64,000 nt of DNA from Heliocidaris erythrogramma (GCA_025617745.1 CM046869.1:11179168-11243167); one strand, 5' to 3'; positions 46,901-61,100 are shown, numbered from the stretch's first letter. Numbers and translations: made by a program. The notes: generated from the letters alone by a model not told the origin.

Positions 46901-49100
46901 TTTTTTAACTGAAAATTCAACATTCTTGTATTTATTTGCTATAAAACTACAAGGATCTGCATTACAGAGTCTATTGGCATTGTCACCTCCACAAATCATC
47001 CGTTGCTGGGCTTCAATTTTCACCCAGAAGCCAAAATAAGGAGCCAGTGCCCCTCTCAGAGTAGGGATCTGTTCCTCAAATTGGCAACTTCCTTGTCCTC
47101 TTTGTTTCCAGGGTTGTTGCAGCAGTGCAGGGGAAGCTGCCTTTTATCGCACACCCTGGCTATGTGTTGCCCTATTAGGTGCATTTCATGAATGACTGAA
47201 TATGTGTGTGCTCTGTATGAGAGGGCAGCTGAGCGAAGTCCCTTTGTATACACTGTAGTGTATGTGTGTGTGTGTGTGTACATCTGGTATACACACTGCA
47301 TTGGGTCAATACATGTGGTAGAATCTATTGTAAAACAAAAATAAAATAAAAGTCCCGCCAGTTGAGGAAAGATAGTATTGTGTTCCATAGGCCTGCCCTT
47401 GGATTTTAATTCATGTTCACAACAGTCAATTCACTGAGCTGGCAGGGTTGCTTGTTTTTATGATTTTTTTCATGGAAATGAAGTATCTTATTCAGTTTTA
47501 ACTGAGTCGAGACCAGTCGTTGCTCTGGTATTTGAGAATGAAGACCAGGGGGAAAATTTACAGATATGTGGTATGTATGCAAATTTATGCATATTATGTG
47601 TAAAGTTAATATTCAACTGACCATATCTTGGTTTATTTATGTATGAACACTTAATAATTTACTTGATTGTATGATAGTATGCCAGTTTGAAAAGGTCGGA
47701 TCTCTTTCACATGTTTGGTTTTAAGTTGGGTGCTATCTGTGTGAAATTACTGTATATTCACTACCGGTAAATACTTTTTGCATTACATATGTACATATGT
47801 TACTTGTACCAGATGTATTTTATTTTTTGTTAAATCTCCTCTGTGCTGTAGCATGAGGTCATGCTGAATGTGTATATTGTTAACTTGGTGTGAATGATTA
47901 TTTTGGGTAAACAGATATGCAGCCAAGTCTTTATTTACACTGAAGCCATACAATGTCAACATAGGCAAAGGCATCTAAAGGTGTTTAAAGAATTTGTGCT
48001 TTAAATGAGAAGAATTTTCTTTGAGCCTTTTTCCAGACAGTTTGGGCACAATAACTAGCTTTTGTATTTCTTTGGATATGAATATACTTTGATATAAACC
48101 ATATCATCAAAAAACAAACAAGCAGAAAAAGAGTTGTGTGTCTTATATGTCATACTATTAATTGGTTCCAGTTTAGGTAATTTATTAAAGGAAAGTGTTA
48201 TTCACATGGATATAAGTTTATGTTCATGTTTTATTATTGAAAAAAATATTGAAATATTTTAATATTTAAATGTAACAAAGCAGTATGCTGCTGGGTAGGT
48301 TTTTTTTAAGGAATCTTGCAGATTTTGCAACATGAGGATTTCTGATATTTTTTTTTCCCAGTTGATTTATTGGCTTAGCATTATTAATCTGGACATGAAA
48401 CTGGGGGGCGTTTCATCAAGTGTCTTGTCTGTGATTTTTACTGACAAATTTGCTCTCAGCCAATCAGATGCAAGGATTTCAGTAGCTTATAACAGTTATT
48501 GCAACTTGTCATTGATGACAAGTTTTATGAAACAGGGCCCTGAAGTAAATATAACTTTATATTACCGGTAGCTAGATTATATATGGTATATTAATGATTA
48601 AATTTGGTTTAAAAATTACTTCCTGGGGGGTGTTTCATCAAGTGTCTTGTCAGTGCTTTTTACTGACAAATTCGCTCTCAGCCAATCAGATGCAAGGATT
48701 TCAGTAGCTTATAACATTTGTCTGTAAAAATCACTGACAAAACGCTTGAAGAAACGCTCCCCAGGTGGCCTACATGTACAGTGAAATAAGGTATTGTGTT
48801 TCATGCAGTTTATGAAATGCCCTAGAACAAATTAGAATTATACTGAGTAGACATATGGTGACTTGCAGGAAAAAAAGAGGAAGGGAGATTTGAAGATTGG
48901 AGTGATGTAATCAAGACTGAAAGATGTAAACATACACAAACATGCCTCCTGGCTCATTTTTAATTTATTACAAATTCAGGCTAACTCCTATTGACATGTT
49001 ACAAGTTATTTAGAGAAAGGAAATAAAGTATTTAATTTCCATTTTATTGTCTAAAACATATGTTAATTATCTCATACCTGGCTCTTTCTCTCCTACCACC

Positions 49101-49148
<48 letters not shown>

Positions 49149-52100
49149 GCTCTTATAGGCTCATACAATGTAGCTCTCTATTTTTGTTTACTCAGTAACA
49201 GTTATGTTGATAATTGACTTTTAATCATACTTACATGTAATCATGCGTAAGAAATAAATGTTAAATGTGTATACAGTATGTAAAGTATAGTTGTATACTT
49301 AGATGTAGACTTTGTTCCTGAACCTAAAGTACATGTAATTTGTCTGTTGGTGTTTCTAGCAACATGTTTGTTTAATGTAATTTAAGAAATTAATTTTAAA
49401 TTTAATTTTTAAAGAAAATAACATTTAGGCAAAGGACCAATCAAGGATACAATCAACACAAAGTTTGCCTGTTTGTTTTGTTTTGTTTTTGTGTTTTTTT
49501 TCTCTCGGTTAGTTTTAGTTTTTTAGTTACAGGACAAGTCCAGTCCCAGAAAAACTTGCTTTTAATAGAAGCAGAAAAATCACACAAACAGATTAAAAAA
49601 ATTGAGAAAAATCTTACATCTAATAAGAAAGTTATTAATTTTTTAATGACATGAAAACTAGAGAAAACATTGAAAATTACTAGACATCGGTTGTGAGTTG
49701 GTGATGTCATTTCCTCACAACACGCCAAATGATTTGTTAATATTAATAACACAAATTTTCCATTTTTGCTCAAGAATATGATTTCCTCATAACTTGAACG
49801 AAGTTATAGTAATTTCTTTTGCACTTATACACCTTCACTAAATTTTCACAAATTCAAATTATTGAGATTTTAAAAAAAATACATATTCATGGTTTGTAAT
49901 GAATATTCTATTTTGGAAAAACATGTGTTTTCATGATTTTTACAGAAAAACCATTTTTGTGTATAAGTGCATATATATGCAAAAACATATTACTTGGTTC
50001 AAGTTATGAGGATATCATATTCTTGGACAAAATTAATTTGTGTTATTATAAACAAATTAATTGGTGTGTTGTGAGGCAATGACATGTCGATCTGTCTCAA
50101 GATTTTCATTTTTTTCTTTAGTTTTCATATCATTTAAAAAATTAATAACTTTCTTAATTATTTGTATGATATTTCTCAAACTTTTTTGTTCTGTTTCTTT
50201 TATTTTTCTGCTTCTATTAATAAGCAAGTTATTCTGGAGTCAGACTTACATGTACCCCTTTAATCGTCGTGCAGGAGCATGGACCTGGCCTAATACCAAG
50301 TAAAATATGTACTCCTGATGTCTGCTTATCTGCGTAAATCATTATAGTACCATCATTTGCATTTAAGTTTAAGACCACCTCAGGATTTGTGGGTATTTCA
50401 ATAATTTGGAATACTTTCTTTTGTCTCATTGAATGATAACATAACATGTTTACTACAGTGATCAGTAGCACAAGAGTAATGGTATAAGCCTATAGTTCAA
50501 GTATGATACATAGGTTATGCCATGAAAATAATTGTATGTCTGAAAAATAAGTTTTTTTTTTTTCTTTCTTTCTTTCATGTATTGCATTTTGGAATAGTGG
50601 TCTTAAACTTTTGCAAATGATGGTAGTTTACATGTATAAGACATAGACTAACGGGTACATTGGAGTTCTGTACATGTCATGATCAGTTGAATAATTAAGG
50701 TACACATTCTATTAAATACATCCATACAAAGTTTCGATGAATATTCTCACCAAATTGTTATTTTAAAGTGTACATATACATGATACAACTTCCACTTGGC
50801 ATGTAAAGATAAATTTGAGTTCTGGTCATGCAATTATGTTATGAAAGAAACTGTCTCAAAGCAATTGTGAAAGGTTGATCATGTCTACCTAAGAATTGGT
50901 GTGTACTGTGCTGTTGTGGAATCTTCAAAATAAGAAATTGACCCAATCTTGCTGAAGGCATATGCACTGCACACAGAAATGGGTCTGGGACTGCACACAC
51001 ATGTGGCATGAATGTTCGGCCCAAACACTTCAGCTATTTCTCATTATACTTCGAAAATGAAGGCATATGAGAGCAATCCTTCTTCTTCCAATCTTCTTCC
51101 AATCTAAAAAAAAAAGAATGAGAAAGCTCACAAATTATTTTCACCTTTCCCAGAACTCAACATACTCTCTCTTTTTTTCTCTCTTTTGATTGCATATTAA
51201 ATGCAATATTTTGGTAATGAATACATGTACATTAGAATTCCGAACAGTATAATGCATTTTAATTACTTGGATGTGAATTTATTATTCCATCATTATACAT
51301 GTATGTGTTAGTACATAGGAATTATATTTGGTGTGTGATGGTTCAGTATATCATGCAGTTTTAATGCAGTTTTTAAGTCTGTTTTATATAGAACAAAGAC
51401 TTATTGAATTGGTTAATATAGGGAAGTGCTGGGTGGTTTTGATGGAGGGTGTTTCCTGGAATTTGATCTTGTAGTCTACATGTACAAGTGTGTGTACTAG
51501 TCAAATACAAGCATCCGACTGTATTATAATCCTTACAAATGATATGAACTGAGCTGTACAGACCCTTATACATATCTCAAAATGATGACTACATATATCC
51601 CCTGCCTAATATTATTTAGTTCTATTTGCTATTGACAAGGTATTATTTCAATTGAATTCACCAGCCTGTTATCTTTTGATTTGTTGTTAATTCAGGGAGA
51701 AGTGGTTACCCAGCTGAGTGAGCAGCCTCCGAAGGTGACCAAGTCTGGTAAACCTGACAAGGCTGCTGCTTCTGAATTGGCTGAGCCTACTAAGACTGCT
51801 GCCCCTGTCGAAGCTGAGAAGAGTCAGGGAGATGGTGGTAAGGATAAGAAAGCCCCTGTCCCTCTCCTGAAGCCGTCTGATGACAAGGCAAGTGACAGCG
51901 ACAGTGAGCAGAGTCAGAGACGAAGGTCAGCCAGGAAGGGTCTTACGAAGGTGATTGCTGACGGTGCAAAGAGTGGAGATGAAGGTGGGGAGAAAGCAGT
52001 AGAAGCACAAGATGGCACAGGCAAGAGAGCAGAAGGAACTCTGGAGGCAGCTCCAGGGATGGTTGGAGACTCACAAGTGGTGGCGGATGCCTCCGAGAAG

Positions 52101-55100
52101 CAGATGGAGGTCACAGAGGGTGCAGCTGGTCCAGCAGTCGGACTGGAGATTGCAGGTGCAGTGGACAAGGTTGCAGAAGTGCCTAAATTACCCATTCATA
52201 GTCCAGGAAGAATCATGAAAGCTAGGAAGTCATTCCCGTCAAAAAAAGCTAGAGGAATGAGTGCTGACGATGATCCTGATGATGATGATGAAGACAGCAT
52301 AGAGGAGTATGTTGAACTCAATTCGGAAGATTTTGATCAAGCAGAGAGTGAAGATGCGTTTGAAATGGGTCCTCAGGGTTTAGACACCCCAGATAGGAAT
52401 GCCAATAGTGACACCACAGTGGATGAAAGAAGTACCCTGAGTGAACCAGAAGGCAGTGTGGGTTCCGAGAGTAGTTCTTCAGTGCCTTCAACAAACTCGA
52501 GTAAATCTGCCAGAAAAATAGTGCCTGGTGAGAAGTTGGATGGTAAAAAATCTGCCAATGCCAGAGCTAAAATTGTGAAGTCTCAATCAGAAAGAGTGGT
52601 CCAACTACATGTAGGTGGAGAGGAAGCCATGGACATTGGTGCCTCAAACCGAAGAATCCCAATGGACACATCAGCAGTAGATATTGACCCACTCTCTGCA
52701 GGAAGCTCCCAAAGCCAAGCAAAAGCCTCCATCAAAACCAGTGGCTCCACAGTCAAAATCCTTGGACACATTCCTGAGCAGTCTGATCAAGAACAGCTCC
52801 AAAACCAATCTGCTAGTGAGCCGGTTGTAGGGACTGTGGCAGAGTCACAGCTTCCATTATCTGGGACATCCACTCCTGTAGCAGACTTTCCAGTGGGGAA
52901 TGCTGGGTCGATGATCCCAGATAGGGCAGCATTTGCTAAAGCGATGTCAGCAAAGAGGAGTACAAGACTACGCAAGCCGACCCACTTTGGACAACACTCA
53001 AGGAGGAAGAGGCAAAAGAATGTTTCAGATTCTGGTTAGTCATTGTCTTTAATATATTAGTTTGCTAGTGATTTATTGTATTTATATTAAAGGATATTTG
53101 TGAGACAAGAATTAAAGTTTGACATTTATACAAAAGGCAGTATGATGATTAAGGGTAGTCCAAAATCTATAAAATGTTTTGGGCCAAAAATAAAACAACT
53201 AAAGAAACAACAGTTTATATTCAGTTATTTCTCATAATATAGTTCGGTAGACAACTTTGTCAAGTTTCACCCTGTATTTTCATGTCTTAACAAGTTATTG
53301 TATCATTAAAAAATGTTAATGGCCAACATAGCGATATAGAAGATTTTGAAGAGTGAGTCATAGTTGCTATGAAGGGCATGCTACAATGGATGTGGAAATG
53401 GTGCATCACAGATACAGTTCATTTTAACCCTTTCAGGACAGGAATTATTGAAGAGCTAAATTGATCACATTTTGCTCTTCAAATTGGCAAAAATAATTTT
53501 TCTTTCAATGCTACATGATTATAATAAAATGTAATGTCTTTGAAAGCAACATACATGTACATGGTTGGGAATTTTGATGAAAAGTTGAACAAGTTGCCAA
53601 TTTTGATAAAAAAATGATTTTGAACCTCTCAATATGTTACCAATTTAAGGATTTTAAAGCTTATTCTTGTTTCTAAAATTCCTGGCATTAAACGCAATAT
53701 GGTCATGCAACAAAAATGGACATCGTTTGTGCAGAAATTTTTTGCTCTTTCTACACATGCATTTGGTATATTTTTGAGAGCTTTGAATCAAAAGTTATTG
53801 AGCCAAACCACAAAATGTGGTCAATTGTCTCGAAAGGGTTCAACAAAGTTTTTGGTGAATGGGTCAAGTATTATGTGTGGAGTCTGTGGATCTATAGACA
53901 AAGTCCTGTAGAAATGTGTTGTGTGATGCATGGTTGCCATGTCTGGTTTGGCTAGCTTTTAAAAGGAAATTCCACCCTTATTACTCATGTTGGTTTTAAA
54001 AGAAGCAGAAAAATTAAAAGTAAAAGATCAGTGAAGGTTTGAGGAAAATATAAGAAATAAGAAAGTTATGATTTTTTTTTTAAAGTTATCAATCAAACAC
54101 AAATTGGGAACTCCGTGACGTGCAGTGTATCTTGCCAGCTCCTCTCCCATTTGCCCTGTACCCCTAAAATCATTAATTTCCGTTTTCTCTTAAAATATGT
54201 GACTAGGCACCACAAAACCACCAAAAAGTCGCGCTGTGTGATTTTCAGTAAGAGCTCAATCAATGTGTTTTTGGTTGGCATTGTCAAATTTTAGTTTTGG
54301 GTATTTCCTGAAAGAGTATACTTTTTTATAATTTGGAGGCACCAAACAATCTAAAAGTCTATTTTTGACAGTTTTTTTTTATTAGACTTTGGGTGTGTCT
54401 TCTCTGGATTTTGTGGTATTATGTTTCTTTTTTACGACCCTGAATACTTGTCTCATTTTGATCTCCCATAACTTTTAAACGGAGTAAGTTCTTGCATTGA
54501 TACTTTTGCACTGTGGTATGAGGATATGATTAATTAGTATGCCAAGTTTTAGAACAATCTGATAATCCCTTCATAGAAATTTTCATTGAGTTCTAATCCT
54601 CCTTTTGTCACCTTAGCACAACACCTTGCAAGTCAGAGTGCTTCAATAGAGTGCTTCAACAGACTGCAAACTTTAAACCCTTATTTCAAAGAAGTAACAT
54701 TCTGAGGGACTGTGCATTCTTCTCTTTGTACAGTGAGGAACATCCAGTGCTAATGAGTTATACATGTATATCATTTTAAAGCTAAGAATCTCCTCTTTCA
54801 GAATCAGACCTTAACTAAAAATTCATATCTGGCGACTTTTTGGTGGTTTTGTGGTGCCTGGTCACATATATGCAATCATATGCACCATACATGTAGATAT
54901 GATGATCGCTCATATGTTACTACACGTAACCTGTAATTAACAAATTTATTCCTTCATCAGAAAATAAAATGAAAATTTGTGAAATTTTCTGTTCAGAGCA
55001 AATGGGAGAGGAGCTTGCAAGAAACTTTACGGAGTTGCCAATTTGTGTTAAGTGATTACAACTTCAAAAATTCATAACTTTCTTATTTCTTATCGGATTT

Positions 55101-58100
55101 TGTTCAAACTTTCACTAATCTGTTTCTCTCATATTTGTTCATTAATTCAAATCAACTTAATACCAGGGTGCGGACTTCCCTTTAAAGGGAAATTAACCTC
55201 AGCGTATGAATTAGCTTATTTTGAATGGTGTAGTATATGCCTCTTATTTGATACATGCAATTTCATGTAAAAACACAGGATATAGATATAAATCACTATT
55301 TTCCAGCCAAGTTATCGTCTGCTAGCAATAATAAGGGGGCTGCCATTACTTTATGTGTACACGAACATATTTTTCATCCCAAGTAAAATTTCCTTCATCG
55401 TTAACTTGTAATTGATTTTTAGAGGACAAATATATATTAGATAAAGTCACATATTCTGAAATGTAAGTTTAGTTTTATATATTTTTTAAAAGGTCTTAAT
55501 TTGTTCATAAAAAATATACTTCATAAAAAATATACGTCAAGGACGGAGAATTGACGTCAAGGACGGAGACAATCGTAACAATACCAAAACAAAGCGAGGA
55601 ATCTGCTTTACAGGATGGCTATTAGAACTCATGGGTCGTCAATTATCTAGGCCCATGGCCAATAACAATCGTAATACAATCAGAACAAAGCGACGTATCT
55701 GTTGTAAAGGTAGGCTATTATCAATGCATATGGTACCTAATGATCCGTGTCATGCACAAAATGGCAGCCTCCATGGAAAGACGTAGCAGACAATAGGTGC
55801 ATCTAGAATATCACGTGGGGTTACTTGCCCTTTAATGCTTTAGAATATCCTCAAGATATACTCTTCTTCTTGTAGATTCAACGGACCATCAGTCAGAGAG
55901 TAGTATTGAGGCAGCTAGAAGTAAGAAGGTGCGTCGTTCCAATGGTATGGAAACCGGGGCAGAACACAGCTATGCCAGAAGAGGTGATTATATACAAGCC
56001 ATCTGTATTAGAAAATGTTCAGTTTTTGAAAGGTAAAATTCCAACTCTGTGTATTGATAGCATTCCAAATACAGGAATTTTCTCAATTTTCGTTTCATGT
56101 AGATATTGAAATGAAAAGAACCATTTCATACAGAAGAGTACCAGAATTTAAATAATAAGGTCACAGACCAGTTGCAGTTTCAGGAGCAAACTGTGTGATG
56201 ACCAATGTATGAGTGATGCTTCATACAGTTACATAATAGTACATTTGATATGCAGTGGCACACTCTACTGACAGGGTAAAATACTTAGCCTGTTTACAAG
56301 CCTGTTATGTAAACTAAATTTTCTTAAGCTGTACTGCTATGTGGAGAAGCCTTCATCCTGCAACCTACAGAGAGTTCGGAAGGGGGGAGGGGGATTTTTT
56401 TTTGCTCACAAAATTTACAAAATTGACAATTTAATACAAACAAGACGTTTTATTGACTGCATTGGAAAGCATACACCTGGAATTCTGGATATCGCATATA
56501 TCCGATATCCAGTGATATCAGCTATCGATAGCAAAGATTTCTTTCCAAGTACCCCGGTGTGTTGGGATGGGTACTTCCGGTACTGGTACTGTACTGTTAT
56601 GGTACTGTACTGTTATGGTACTGTTTGGCATGGCGTTCATAACTTGTTTATATCGGCTTTATGCGTGCAATACGGATACAAATTGCAGTGTGTGAGGTCA
56701 TATTTCACATTTTGGGATATTGTTAACGATTTAATAATAACTTTACGTCGATTTGACTTTATTTCGGTGGATTTTAAAGAGTTTGAAATCACCGCAAAAG
56801 CAGCAATCCCCCATTTCTATCGAGATATGGATTGGCCGTACGCCGCCTGCATTGGGGTAGCAAAAGTCCGACTTCCCGTAGCGATAGCGAGCGTTGCGTT
56901 TCATGCAGGATTCTGGGTCATGGACAATAAAGATGCATCAACATTGGATATAAATTTATATTAAAATTCCATTTAAATGAGTTACATCACGATTCCATAT
57001 TCAGTTTCTACAAAATGTAATGATTGGATTTTTGAAATGTTTTCGATCTGAAACTCCTAAAATTATGAGAAATAAGGAAATTTGGAGCACCCTCTAGTGA
57101 TTTGACTGTGTTTTTGTCAGAGCAGTGCATTATGTATGTGGCAGTGGTACAGAGCATTTCTTTGGATACAAATAGCTTGAAATTTCCTTTTTTCTCAAAT
57201 TTAAGGCAATATATCACATGAAACATATACAAAATCGAATGATGGCACTTTAAAGAAACTGAACTGAATATGGAGGAATCATGATGTAATTCATTTAAAT
57301 AGAATTTTAGTATAAATTTATATCCAATGTTGATGCATCTTTATTGTCCATGACTCAGAATCCCGCATGAAACGCAACACTCGCTACGGGAAGTCAGACT
57401 TCTGCTACCCCAATGCAGGTGGCGTACAGCTAATCCATATCTCGATAGAAATGGGGGATTGCTGCTTTTGCTGTAATTTCAAACTCTTCAAAATCCACCG
57501 AAATAAAGTCAAATCGACGTAACATTGTTATTAAATCGTTAACAATATCCTAAAACATGAAATATCACCTCACACACTGCGATTTGTATTGTGAAATTTC
57601 CGACGAATTTCCGGATGACGGTCAAAATAAAGAGGAAAGTTGGTGAAACTACCTCGACTTTGGGGGCTAATAAAAAAAAAACTATCGAATAAGACTTGTA
57701 AAACCAAATGAACAATTTGAAGAGTGGATGATAAACAATAAAAATAAATGTATGTTGATACCTGGAAAACCATTGAAAAATCACCATGGCAACAAATAAT
57801 AAACCATGATTTTATGAATCGATTATATGACAAACAAGGTTATTTTGAGGCAAATTTTGCTGCATTTTACTGACATAAAATATGTACACATGTGTAGCGT
57901 CTGCGTTTCTAACACAGAACTCCTAAGCTGTTACCGGAAGTGAGCGACCCAGCAAAAATACCACGGATGTTGATATCGATAGCTGATATCGCTGCATATC
58001 GGCTATATGCGATAAGGAGAATTGGGGGGAGGGGATAGTTGATAATTAACTTATTTGTTACATGAATGATGTTCCAAAGGTCACAACTTATTTGGTTTAT

Positions 58101-61100
58101 CAGAACATGTTATCGGGGTCATTTGGAAGATTATTTCATAATTATACCCCCGCCAAATGAAGTTTGAAGGGGGTATATAGGAATCAGTCGACGGTTGGGC
58201 GGTCGCTCCGTTGCAAATCTTGCGGATCGAACTACTTCCTCAGTTTTTGACCGAAAGTCATGAAATTTGGTACACACATTGGTCTTGGTGGGAGGATGTG
58301 CAAGACATATTTTTCGGATGAGTCGGAATCTGCGTTGCCATGGTAACGGCATATTTATGGCAGAAAATCAAGCAAACACCTTGCGGATCAAACTACTTCC
58401 TCATTTTTTGACCGAAAGTCATGAAATTTGGTACACACATTGGTCTTGGTGGGAAGATGTGCAAGACATATTTTTTGGATGAGTCGGAATCTGCGTTGCC
58501 ATGGTAACGGCATATTTATGGCAGAAAATCAAGGAAACACCTTGCGGATCGAACTACTTCCTCATTTTTTGACCGAAAGTCATGAAATTTGGTACACACA
58601 TTGGTCTTGATGGGGAGATGTGCAAGACATATTTTTCGGATGAGTCGGAATCTGTGTTGCCATGGTAACGGCATATTTATGGCAGAAAATCAAGGAAACA
58701 CCTTGCGGATCGAACTACTTCCTCAGTTTTTGACCGAAAGTCATGAAATTTGCTACACACATTGGTCTTGGTGGGAAGATGTGCAAGACATATTTTTCGG
58801 ATGAGTCGGAATCTGCGTTGCCATGGTAACGGCATATTTATGACAGAAAATCAAGGAAACACCTTGCGGATCGAACTACTTGCTCAGATTTCGACCAAAA
58901 GTCATGAAATTTGGTACACACATTGGTCTTGGTGGGAAGATGTGCAAGACATATTTTTTGGATGAGTCGGAATCTGCGTTGCCATGGTAACGGCATATTT
59001 ATGGCAGAAAATCAAGGAAACACCTTGCGGATCGAACTACTTCCTCATTTTTTGACCGAAAGTCATGAAATTTGGTACACACATTGGTCTTGATGGGAAG
59101 ATGTGCAAGACATATTTTTCGGATGAGTCGGAATCTGCGTTGCCATGGTAACGGCATATTTATGGCAGAAAATCAAGGAAACACCTTGCGGATCGAACTA
59201 CTTCCTCATTTTTTGACCGAAAGTCATGAAATTTGGTACACACATTGGTCTCGATGGGAAGATGTGCAAGACATATTTTTCGGATGAGTCGGAATCTGCG
59301 TTGCCATGGTAACGGCATATTTATGGCAGAAAATCAAGGAAACACCTTGCAGATCGAACTACTTCCTCAGTTTTTGACCGAAAGTCATGAAATTTGCTAC
59401 ACACATTGGTCTTGGTGGGAAGATGTGCAAGACATATTTTTCGGATGAGTCGGAATCTGCGTTGCCATGGTAACGGCATATTTATGACAGAAAATCAAGG
59501 AAACACCTTGCGGATCGAACTACTTGCTCAGTTTTCGACCAAAAGTCATGAAATTTGGTACACACATTGGTCTTGGTGGGAAGATGTGCAAGACATATTT
59601 TTTGGATGAGTCGGAATCTGCGTTGCCATGGTAACGGCATATTTATGACAGAAAATCAAGGAAACACCTTGCGGATCGAACTACTTCCTCATTTTTTGAC
59701 CGAAAGTCATGAAATTTGGTACACACATTGGTCTTGATGGGAAGATGTGCAAGACATATTTTTCGGATGAGTCGGAATCTGCGTTGCCATGGTAACGGCA
59801 TATTTATGGCAGAAAATCAAGGAAACACCTTGCGGATCGAACTACTTGCTCAGTTTTCGACCAAAAGTCAAGAAAGGCTGTTGTCACGGGGCGGGGGTAT
59901 TAATCATCATCTTTAGTGATATTTCTAGTTTAAATTGCACATACGATGTTGTGCAATTGACTTCAAAATGCACAATGAAATATGTACAGCTTGTGTCAGG
60001 TGAAGTATATGATGCAAATTTGAGGATTAAAAAAGCTAATGTGGTTGTTCAAAACCTCATCTATTTCTCTTTTAGATAAGCGAGGTCCTGTTGCTCTCAC
60101 TCTCCCTGATGCCGCAGGAGACAACCCAAAACGTGGGGTGAGTAACTCCTTCTGGATGTGTCCAAGTATATAAGCGATGTCGTAAGGTAACTTGGCAAAG
60201 AACGCGGGAAAGACGCATATCTAAAATCATATTTTTATTCTATAGAGGCAAAACCAAATTATTAGGATGAAGTATTAGTGTTTAACTCTCTGAACATTTT
60301 TAAGCAAAATTATATTATATTCTGTTATTCAGAAAAGTCTGATTCTGAGTTTAGATACACAGACAAAACTAGCAATTTCGCTCTTTGCTTTGGCTAAGCT
60401 CCCTAAGGGTTTAGTAGTATTAGGAAATCTTTCTTATTGAAATTATTACAAAAATAATCACCCGACTTTAGCTGTAGCAGCCATTATCATTGCACGCTTT
60501 TTTCTTTTTTCTTTTTTATTAAATAGTTCCCTTAACGGAAAATCCAGGTACAGAGACAATGATAGATGAAATGAAATGTCAAATCACATGATATGAAAAT
60601 ACTCTTATTGCAATCAAATTTTTTTACTTGTTCCGAAGATGGATTTCTCATTGTGCTATGAAACTTTGTGATATTCACATATTTTTTAAATTGTTGTTGC
60701 TTTTTAGTTGGAACCTCCTCTATGTTGCTGCAAGATGGAACAGGAGAGACCTGCCACTGTTGTAGCCACAACCTGTGAGGCCCTAGAAGTTGTCAAAGGC
60801 AATGTAAGTCCAAAGTATACACAGTGATTGGATAGATCGTCACCCCAAATGCTCTTTCTAAATGGAAAATTCTTTGTATGGGGAAAAAATATCAAAAGAA
60901 GCTGAGAAGTCATCAAAGGCAATGTTAATTTTATCAGTTCTATGCAAAGTATCCTCGGTAGATCTTAATCTATATGTTCTGCCATGTTGGAAAATCTGTT
61001 GAAGAAGAAGAAGAAAAAATTGAATTGTTAATCAGATACGATATAGAGAGATCAATTTAGAGAAAGTCCACCCTTGTCCGCTTCAAAATTCCATTACATA

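Noticed and set aside
51914-52975. Minus-strand ORFs over EHMT exon 2
   Set aside because: Shadows of a long low-complexity coding exon on the plus strand.
56341-56964. 207-codon ORF as a gene
   Set aside because: It overlaps the left arm of a foldback element, has no recognised domain, and the frame is not kept in the right arm.
58217-59872. CRISPR-like array
   Set aside because: Whole 161 bp units are repeated with no unique spacers; the setting is a eukaryotic intron.
58267-60079. Repeated ORFs ([16 protein letters not shown]...) as a tandem-repeat protein
   Set aside because: The 161 bp period is not a multiple of three, each frame stops within about one unit, and the array lies inside a transposon-like element.
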